Source: Nocardia pneumoniae NBRC 100136 (GTDB lineage: Bacteria; Actinomycetota; Actinomycetes; Mycobacteriales; Mycobacteriaceae). From it: DNA of 64,000 bases. Positions 58,896 through 64,000 of this stretch are shown here, in pieces (positions within the stretch are counted from its first letter, which is position 1; the number at the start of each line of letters is the position of its first letter). The translations under genes were made by a program, and so were the position numbers. The stretch is taken from contig NZ_BAGF01000075.1 of the NCBI RefSeq assembly GCF_000308755.1, forward strand, positions 124,001-188,000. Reading direction: 5' to 3'. The notes under the pieces were generated by a model that saw only the letters and a program-made list of their open reading frames with translations, was not told the DNA's origin and did not search any database.

Positions 58896-60341
58896 TCAGT
58901 CCGCGGGGATTTCGCTGCGGTCGCCGCTCCAGAGGGTGTGGAACTTGCCCTCGGCGTCGACCCGCTCGTAGGTGTGCGCGCCGAAGAAGTCGCGCTGCGC
59001 CTGGGTGAGCGCGGCCGGGAGGCGCTCGGCGCGCAGGGCGTCATAGTAGGACAGCGACGACGCGAACGCCGGTACCGGAATGCCCAGCAGGGTCGCGGTG
59101 GAGACGACGCGCCGCCAGCTGTCGATCGCGGTTTCGATCGCCTCGCGGAAGTAGGGCGCGAGGATCAGGCTCGGCAGCTCCGGGTTCTCGTCATAGGCGT
59201 CCTTGATCCGGTTCAGGAACCGGGCCCGGATGATGCAGCCGCCGCGCCAGATCGTCGCCAGGTCGCCGGGGCGCAGGTTCCAGTCGTATTCGGCGCTGCC
59301 CGCGGCGATCTGATCGAAGCCCTGGGCGTAGGCGACGACCTTCGACGCGTACAGCGCCTGCCGGATGTCCTCGGTGAACTGCTCGACGTCGGTGGGCTTG
59401 TCCGCCAACCGGCCCGAAGCCAGACCGGTGGCCGCCTTGCGCTGCGCGCGGGAACCCGACAGCGCCCGCGCGAAGACCGCTTCGGCGATGCCCGTCACGG
59501 GCACCCCGAGATCGAGGGCGGACTTCACCGTCCAGCGGCCGGTGCCCTTCTGCTCGGCGGCGTCGACGATGACATCGACCAGCGGTCGGCCGGTTTTCGC
59601 GTCGACCTGCTCGAGCACCTCGGCGGTGATCTCGACGAGGTAGCTTTCCAGGTCTCCGGCGTTCCACTGGGTGAACACGTCGGCGATCTGCTTGGCGTCG
59701 AAGCCGAGCGCGTCACGGAACAGGTGGTAGGCCTCGCCGATCAGCTGCATGTCGGCGTACTCGATGCCGTTGTGCACCATCTTGACGAAGTGCCCGGAAC
59801 CGTCCGGACCGATATGCGTGCAGCACGGCGTTCCGTCGACCTTCGCCGCGATCGATTCCAGCAGCGGACCGAGCGAGTCGTAGGACTCCTTCGGGCCGCC
59901 GGGCATGATCGCCGGGCCGTTGAGCGCGCCCTCCTCGCCGCCGGAGATACCGGCGCCGACGAAATTCAACCCGCGCTCCCGCAGCGCGGCTTCGCGCCGG
60001 ATGGTGTCGGTGTAGAGGGCGTTTCCGCCGTCGATGATGATGTCGCCCGGCTCCATCGCGGCGGCGAGTTCCTCGATGACGGCGTCGGTGGCCGCGCCCG
60101 CCTTCACCATGATCAGCACCCGGCGCGGCTTCTCCAGCGCGGCGACGAACTCGTCGATGGTTTCGGTGCGCACGAAGTCGCCGTCGTCGCCGTGCGCCTC
60201 GAGCAGTGCGTCGGTCTTGGCGATGCTGCGGTTGTGCAGCGCCACCGTATAGCCGTGCTTGGCGAAGTTGCGGGCGATGTTGCTGCCCATGACCGCCAGG
60301 CCGGTGACCCCGATCTGTGCACGTGCGGTAGAGGTCGGCAT
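58896..60341 (-). CDS. gnd: 6-phosphogluconate dehydrogenase, decarboxylating
   Basis: 481 residues, as expected of the long (NADP) type. The NADP site is IGVTGLAVMGSNIARNFA. GISGGEEGALNGPAIMPGG is the family signature, and KMVHNGIEYADMQLIGEAY holds the catalytic Lys/His/Asn set. GDLATIWRGGCIIRARFL and YYDALRAERLPAALTQAQRDFFGAHTYER complete the conserved C-terminal region. It converts 6-phosphogluconate to ribulose-5-phosphate with NADPH and CO2 in the oxidative pentose phosphate pathway. A single housekeeping gene; ATG 60341 is chosen over TTG 60344. Confidence 0.97.
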   Translation of the reverse strand: MPTSTARAQIGVTGLAVMGSNIARNFAKHGYTVALHNRSIAKTDALLEAHGDDGDFVRTETIDEFVAALEKPRRVLIMVKAGAATDAVIEELAAAMEPGDIIIDGGNALYTDTIRREAALRERGLNFVGAGISGGEEGALNGPAIMPGGPKESYDSLGPLLESIAAKVDGTPCCTHIGPDGSGHFVKMVHNGIEYADMQLIGEAYHLFRDALGFDAKQIADVFTQWNAGDLESYLVEITAEVLEQVDAKTGRPLVDVIVDAAEQKGTGRWTVKSALDLGVPVTGIAEAVFARALSGSRAQRKAATGLASGRLADKPTDVEQFTEDIRQALYASKVVAYAQGFDQIAAGSAEYDWNLRPGDLATIWRGGCIIRARFLNRIKDAYDENPELPSLILAPYFREAIETAIDSWRRVVSTATLLGIPVPAFASSLSYYDALRAERLPAALTQAQRDFFGAHTYERVDAEGKFHTLWSGDRSEIPAD

Positions 60342-60490
60342 CAATCAGCTCTCTCGTTCGACAGGTGTGGCGGGTCCGCGCGAAGCCGTTCGGCGGGTGC
60401 CTCGTGGAGTCCGTTCCACGACGCCTCAGACCTTACCCACCTTGCCGGTTCGCGCATGTGCCGCATGGCGAGCAGACGGAGGCAAAACAG

Positions 60491-60538
60491 GTAGGACAAA
60501 ACCTACGGTTGACTGGTAGGGATAATCCTACATATAGT
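60491..60538 (+). promoter_or_regulatory. VOC-operon promoter with two ArsR operator repeats
   Basis: TTGACT (60509-60514), an 18-base spacer and TATAGT (60533-60538) form a good sigma-A promoter, and the ATG at 60546 follows 7 bases later, so the message is leaderless. GTAGG-N6-CCTAC occurs twice (60491-60506 and 60516-60531), flanking the -35 box and filling the spacer: a clear double operator, probably bound by the operon's own ArsR. Confidence 0.8.
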
Positions 60539-60545
60539 GACCGGC

Positions 60546-60914
60546 ATGACGATTTCCCAGATCAGGACCATCACCGCGTTCGTCGAGGATCAGGATCGAG
60601 CCAAGCGGTTCTATACCGAGGTGCTCGGATTCACCGTTCGGGGCGACCAGGTGACGGGGAACAACCGATGGCTCGAGGTCGCGCCCGGAGACTCGGGAAC
60701 CGCCATCGTGTTGCACAAGCCGTTTCCCGGCGCGTCCGGCGGGACGCTGACGGGCGTGATTCTCGACAGTGACGATCTCGACGGCGCCGTTGCCCGACTG
60801 CGCGAGGCCGGGGCGCAGGTGGAGGGACCGAGCGAGATGCCGTGGGGGCGGCAAGCCACCTTCGCCGATCCGGACGGCAATTCCTTCGTCCTCTCCAGTG
60901 CGAGAGACTCGTGA
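60546..60914 (+). CDS. VOC/glyoxalase-family protein, 122 aa
   Basis: A single VOC module pair: ITAFVEDQDRAKRFYTEVLGFTVRG, then GTLTGVILDSDDLDGAVARLREAGAQVEGP, then ATFADPDGNSFVL, the last being the usual metal-binding end. Leaderless ATG at 60546. It heads a three-gene operon with ArsR and an AHSA1-like protein, the common 'VOC-ArsR-SRPBCC' arrangement. Substrate unknown. Confidence 0.92.
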   Translation: MTISQIRTITAFVEDQDRAKRFYTEVLGFTVRGDQVTGNNRWLEVAPGDSGTAIVLHKPFPGASGGTLTGVILDSDDLDGAVARLREAGAQVEGPSEMPWGRQATFADPDGNSFVLSSARDS

Positions 60915-60945
60915 TCACCCCACCACTCGTCCGAACGAAGGCCCG

Positions 60946-61311
60946 ATGCCGCACCGCCTGAAATCCACGACCGCAGATCGCGTGTTCGGCGCACTGGCCA
61001 ACCCGACCCGACGCGACATCCTGGACCTGCTGCTCGATGGCGAGCGGTCGGTCCAGGAGATCGCCGAGCGCTTCGATATGGCGCGGCCCAGTGTCTCCGA
61101 GCATCTGAAGGTGCTGCGGGACTGCGGTCTGGTCAGCGAGGAGAAGCGGGGGCGGCATCGCTACTACCGCGTCGAGCCGGAGCCCCTCCACGATCTGCAG
61201 TCCTGGCTCGACCCGTTCGAGCGGTTCTGGCGCGCCCGCATGCGCGATCTGGGCGCGACACTCGACGCGATGCCCGACGAATCCGACGACAGGACGGAAC
61301 CAGATCGGTGA
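60946..61311 (+). CDS. ArsR-family winged-helix regulator, 121 aa
   Basis: FGALANPTRRDILDLLLDGERSVQEIAERFDMARPSVSEHLKVLRDCGLVSEEKRGRHRYYRV is a textbook ArsR HTH without metal-binding cysteines. It belongs to the group fused or adjacent to SRPBCC proteins. It overlaps the SRPBCC gene by 4 bases and probably represses the operon through the double GTAGG operator. Confidence 0.93.
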   Translation: MPHRLKSTTADRVFGALANPTRRDILDLLLDGERSVQEIAERFDMARPSVSEHLKVLRDCGLVSEEKRGRHRYYRVEPEPLHDLQSWLDPFERFWRARMRDLGATLDAMPDESDDRTEPDR

Positions 61312-61751
61312 CCGACGACCTCACCACCATCGAACTCGACCATTTCTATCCCCATCCACCGGCCAAGGTGTGGCGCGCGCTCACCACACCGCGCCTGATG
61401 GCGCAATGGCTGATGGAACCGGAGGGCTTCGAACCGGTCGCAGGCAACCGGTTCCGCATGCACGCGAAGCCCATTGCCGCGACGAAGTTCTCCGGCGAGA
61501 TCAGCTGTGCGGTACTCGAGGCCGTCGCCCCGAAACGCCTGCGCATCGCCTGGGACGATGCCGCCTCCGACACACCGACCGGCTGGACCGTCACCTGGGA
61601 TCTGTGTCCAGAGGGGCGCGGCACTCGAATCCTCTTCAGCCACAGGGGATTCGACCCCGACGATCCCACCGCTCAACTGGCTCGCAACATCATGCGCAAC
61701 GGCTGGCCCGGCATGCTCCACCGCTTGGCCGCATTACTCGACGACGGGTAA
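61308..61751 (+). CDS. SRPBCC/AHSA1-domain protein, 147 aa
   Basis: AHSA1-like: FYPHPPAKVWRALTTPRLMAQWLM, then RIAWDD, WTVTWDLCPEGRGTRILFSHRGFD, and a final helix WPGMLHRLAALL. It binds hydrophobic ligands in this fold. The GTG start overlaps the ArsR stop, so it is likely controlled by that regulator. Confidence 0.92.
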   Translation: MTDDLTTIELDHFYPHPPAKVWRALTTPRLMAQWLMEPEGFEPVAGNRFRMHAKPIAATKFSGEISCAVLEAVAPKRLRIAWDDAASDTPTGWTVTWDLCPEGRGTRILFSHRGFDPDDPTAQLARNIMRNGWPGMLHRLAALLDDG

Positions 61752-61900
61752 GCCGCGGCCGCTTGATGAGTGCGCGCGTGTACCCGAGTACCGAACGAAC
61801 CACGATCGGGAAGGATGCGACGACAACGGTGGTGGATGAAAGGGTGCGGGAAGCACGAGATTGGGCGTTGGGGTGACTCCGTCGAGACGGAATGCCCTGC

Positions 61901-62284
61901 TCAGCGGAGATGCGCGAGTATCACGGTGGCAACGTCGACGCTGATTGCGCAGGTGTCGAGTGTGGTTCCGCCGTATATACCGGCTTGGACGGTGATCTCG
62001 ACGGAGATCGATCCTCCGGAGTCGGCGGCTACCTCGGTCTTGCAGCCGCCGTTCTTGCCGTCGGAGCGAGACTCCGGGATCCGCACTGCTCGCCGCCCGT
62101 CGACAGTGATCTGCGTCGCGCCCGCTATCGGCGGCAAAGGCGACGTGCGGTCGGACGACGGATGCGAATGGAATCCGATACCGAAATCCGTTGTCATCCA
62201 AAGGCATCCGTTCGGAATTCCCGGAACGTAGCGAATCGACCAACTTTTCGTGACTCGGCAGCGAACGTAACGAGTAACCAACAA
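61901..62284 (-). pseudogene. Fragment resembling DUF3558 lipoprotein
   Basis: The open frame contains an ITVDGRRAVRIPE, GGCKTEVAADSGGSISVEITVQAG, DTCAISVDVATVILAHL series that looks like the C-terminal half of the DUF3558 family of mycolata lipoproteins. The N-terminal half with a lipobox is missing. The first 30 codons (MLVTRYVRCRVTKSW) are unlike a signal sequence, and the HxlR gene begins 40 bases upstream. Probably a truncated remnant. Confidence 0.4.
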
Positions 62285-62323
62285 TCGTCGGGTTCGCCCG
62301 CCGAGAACCTCAATCGGTCATCG

Positions 62324-63001
62324 TCACGGCGACGCCTTTCGGGCATGCGCGGGCGGCATCCGGAACAGGGTCCTCAACCTGCGCAGTGCCTCGCTGTCGC
62401 CGACCGCCGATGCCTCGCCGCTCTCGACCGCCTCGGCCAGGGTGAGGCCTTGGCCGGTCAGGCGCAAGAACGCGGCAGTGCCGATGGTGATGGTCGCGTC
62501 TGGGTGTTGCGCGGGTCCGTGTTGCGCCTCGATGGTCTCGTCGTGGATGCGAGCGTGGAAAACCTCGTCGTCGATATGGAATTCGTAGACCGCGTGCAGT
62601 CCGGTGGCGGCGTCGGGGTCGAAGCAGGCCCGCAAGCCGAGCACGGCCCAGCCCGGGTGAAAGGTCTCGGACTCGCGCGGTTGGCCCATCGCCCATTTCA
62701 GGCCCCACCGGGCCAGCGCCAGGATCGCGGGGCCGAGTTCTGCACCGGCCTCGGTGAGCGCGTAGGCGGGCGTGCGGGCCGGCGGCGGAAGCGTGACCTT
62801 CTGTGCGAGTCCTTCGGATTCCAGGTGCTTCAGTCGGGCAGCGAGGAGCCCGGTGCCGAGCCCGCGGAGGCTGGCTTGCAGGTCGCCGAACCGTTTGGGT
62901 CCGGTGAGCAGCTCGCGGATCAGCAGCAGGGTCCAGCGCTCGCCGACGATGTCGAGGGTGCGCGCGGTCGCGCAGTACTGGTTGTAGGTTCGCTGGTCCA
63001 C
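62324..63001 (-). CDS. HxlR-family regulator with SCP2-like C-terminal domain, 225 aa
   Basis: N-terminal HxlR winged helix: YCATARTLDIVGERWTLLLIRELLTGPKRFGDLQASLRGLGTGLLAARLKHLE. The C-terminal 100 residues (VYEFHIDDEVFHARIHDETIEAQHG, then ATITIGTAAFLRLTGQGLTLAEAVESGEASAVGDSEALRRL) match the SCP2/sterol-transfer fold. This architecture is common in actinobacteria and presumably senses a small hydrophobic ligand. The GTG start is 4 bases after the hydrolase stop, so it is co-transcribed with the genes upstream. Confidence 0.9.
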   Translation of the reverse strand: MDQRTYNQYCATARTLDIVGERWTLLLIRELLTGPKRFGDLQASLRGLGTGLLAARLKHLESEGLAQKVTLPPPARTPAYALTEAGAELGPAILALARWGLKWAMGQPRESETFHPGWAVLGLRACFDPDAATGLHAVYEFHIDDEVFHARIHDETIEAQHGPAQHPDATITIGTAAFLRLTGQGLTLAEAVESGEASAVGDSEALRRLRTLFRMPPAHARKASP

Positions 63002-63005
63002 TTCA

Positions 63006-63710
63006 TCACTCTAGACTTCGCGCTTCCCGATTTTGAACGAGCGAGGCTTCCAGGAGCAGCCGGGCGAGTGGTTCGGGTTGGGCGAGCATCACGTCGTGCG
63101 GACCGTCCACGGCGCGGGTCCGGTATCCCAGGGCTGCGCCGAACTGTGCGAAGGGATAGGTCTGCGGTTTGCAGTAGATGGCGGTGCCGGGAATTCGGTC
63201 GACTACTCCGCTCAGGCGCGTGGTCTCGGTGAACGTGCGCAGCGGTTGCGGGAGCAAGCGCGCGGCCAGCCAGGCCGCGTCATCGGCGTCGACGATGCCG
63301 AACGCCGCCGGAGGCGGTGCCGGGATCCGCCAGCCGTCCCCGCGTGACTCGGCTGCCGCCCGGACCGACGCAACGAAGGCGGCGGGGGCCAGGTCGAACA
63401 TGCCGACACCGGCACGCCCCGCCCATCCGTCCACGAGGACGATGTGGTCGACGACATCGGGTCGGGCGTCGGCTGCTTCGCGCACGACCAGCCCGGCGTA
63501 ACTGTGTCCGACCAGCACGATCTCCTCGTCGTCCGGTGCGGCGTCCAGCACGGCGGCGACGGTCGCGGCGTGGTCGTGGAGCCCGCAGTCCCCGACCGCG
63601 CTGAGGTCCGGCGTGCGGGTGCGCGCCCCGGCCGCGTGCAGCAGCGGGACGACCCGCTCCCAGGCCCACGGGCCGTGCCATGCGCCGTGGACGAGAACGA
63701 AGGTGGTCAT
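63006..63710 (-). CDS. Alpha/beta hydrolase, 234 aa
   Basis: FVLVHGAWHGPWAWE (oxyanion HG motif), nucleophile elbow VGHSYAGLV, and a late DGPHDVMLAQPEPLARLL with the catalytic His. The acid in the VDGWAG region is not certain. It resembles the EstA/salicylate-esterase-like 'HGAWHGPWAWE' group. It overlaps the flavin monooxygenase-like gene by ATGA; the operon seems to process a small ester or lactone substrate. Confidence 0.9.
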   Translation of the reverse strand: MTTFVLVHGAWHGPWAWERVVPLLHAAGARTRTPDLSAVGDCGLHDHAATVAAVLDAAPDDEEIVLVGHSYAGLVVREAADARPDVVDHIVLVDGWAGRAGVGMFDLAPAAFVASVRAAAESRGDGWRIPAPPPAAFGIVDADDAAWLAARLLPQPLRTFTETTRLSGVVDRIPGTAIYCKPQTYPFAQFGAALGYRTRAVDGPHDVMLAQPEPLARLLLEASLVQNREARSLE

Positions 63711-64000
63711 TGCGAATCCTCCTCGCGCAGTAGGGGCAGCACCTGGTCGGCGAATTCCTCCAGGCCCTTGTCGTGGTTGTCGGTCGCCAAGCGGATCACG
63801 AGGTGACGGGCACCGGCCGCGACATAGCCGGTCAACCAGTCGGCGGCCTCGCGGGCAGTACCCGCGAACACCGCCTGGACCGACGCGATGAATTCGAGTG
63901 GGGCGTTGTAGTAGCCCTGGATGCTGGTCCGCAGGCGTTCGCGCGCCTTCTCCGGGTTCTCGTCCAGGCACAGCGTCGCGTACAGGGCGGGGGTTATCGG
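63707..64000 (-). CDS. LLM-class F420/flavin-dependent oxidoreductase (C-terminal 97 residues)
   Basis: The gene begins outside the window. The visible part (PALYATLCLDENPEKARERLRTSIQGYYNAPLEFIASVQAVFAGTAREAADWLTGYVAAGARHLVIRLATD) is the C-terminal region of the bacterial-luciferase-like family, with the 'GT...A..L..Y..AGA.H..IR' pattern at the end. Cofactor F420 or FMN cannot be decided. Its stop overlaps the hydrolase start by ATGA. Confidence 0.85.
   Translation of the reverse strand, partial: PITPALYATLCLDENPEKARERLRTSIQGYYNAPLEFIASVQAVFAGTAREAADWLTGYVAAGARHLVIRLATDNHDKGLEEFADQVLPLLREEDSQ

Noticed and set aside
1..64000. CRISPR arrays, tRNA/rRNA genes and IS elements
   Set aside because: I looked for regularly spaced repeats, tRNA-like TTCGAATC arms with flanking stems, and transposase motifs, and found none I could support.

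Overview
The window is high-GC DNA with GTG starts, 4-bp ATGA/GTGA gene overlaps, leaderless promoters, a furA-katG pair, a PIM-type acyltransferase and a DUF3558-like remnant. Together these point to a mycolic-acid actinomycete, most likely Nocardia or a close relative. No rRNA, tRNA, CRISPR array, IS element or phage block is visible. The organism assignment is inference from gene content.

Layout. 1-4.7 kb: a secreted protein (cut by the window edge), two small conserved proteins, an NAD-dependent epimerase, a cysteine dioxygenase-rhodanese pair, and an 860-bp gene-poor stretch with a 23-codon small ORF. 4.6-6.4 kb: a divergent NmrA-type reductase/HxlR pair and a short recombinase-like protein. 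6.6-9.4 kb: furA-katG. 9.4-10.8 kb: two proteins of unknown function. 10.9-14.8 kb: two successive modules of FAD monooxygenase plus divergent TetR regulator, each with repeated operators.

14.9-33.3 kb (minus strand): the highlight, an operon of twelve genes in which almost every stop codon overlaps the next start. From 5' to 3' it encodes an acyl carrier protein, a 1973-residue fusion (class III aminotransferase, acyl-ACP-reductase-like domain, PEP-synthase-like ligase/dikinase, thymidylate-kinase-like domain), a P-loop kinase, a second ACP, a fatty acyl-AMP ligase, a cytochrome P450, a second PEP-synthase-like enzyme, an alpha-oxoamine synthase resembling serine palmitoyltransferase, a PF14907-type nucleotidyltransferase, a HAD hydrolase, a lipid (diacylglycerol/sphingosine-type) kinase and an SDR. 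My reading is that a fatty acid is activated by FAAL onto ACP. It is then either reduced and transaminated to a long-chain amine (as in the tambjamine route) or condensed with an amino acid to an aminoketone (as in sphingoid-base or prodiginine routes). Oxidation by P450/SDR, ATP-dependent ligation or phosphorylation, and headgroup tailoring would follow. I know of no described pathway with this combination.

34-40 kb: a cupin/MocR divergent pair, an Old Yellow Enzyme-type oxidoreductase with its TetR, a MarR-MFS operon and a DUF1330 protein. 40-45.4 kb: a two-component system, a Tat-signal SDR, an NmrA-like reductase and a lipase-maturation-factor membrane protein. 45.6-49.6 kb: a YjbR protein, a repeat-containing protein with an integrase-like C-terminus, an EamA exporter and a 730-bp empty region. 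49.2-52.8 kb: an ArsR regulator diverging from a heavy-metal P-type ATPase, then a PIM-type acyltransferase. 52.9-58.1 kb: an ECF41-type sigma factor with its partner oxidoreductase, and a large LuxR-type regulator broken by one in-frame stop. 58.4-64 kb: a second recombinase-like paralogue, 6-phosphogluconate dehydrogenase, a leaderless VOC-ArsR-SRPBCC operon, a DUF3558-like fragment, and an HxlR, hydrolase and F420/flavin monooxygenase-like operon running off the end.
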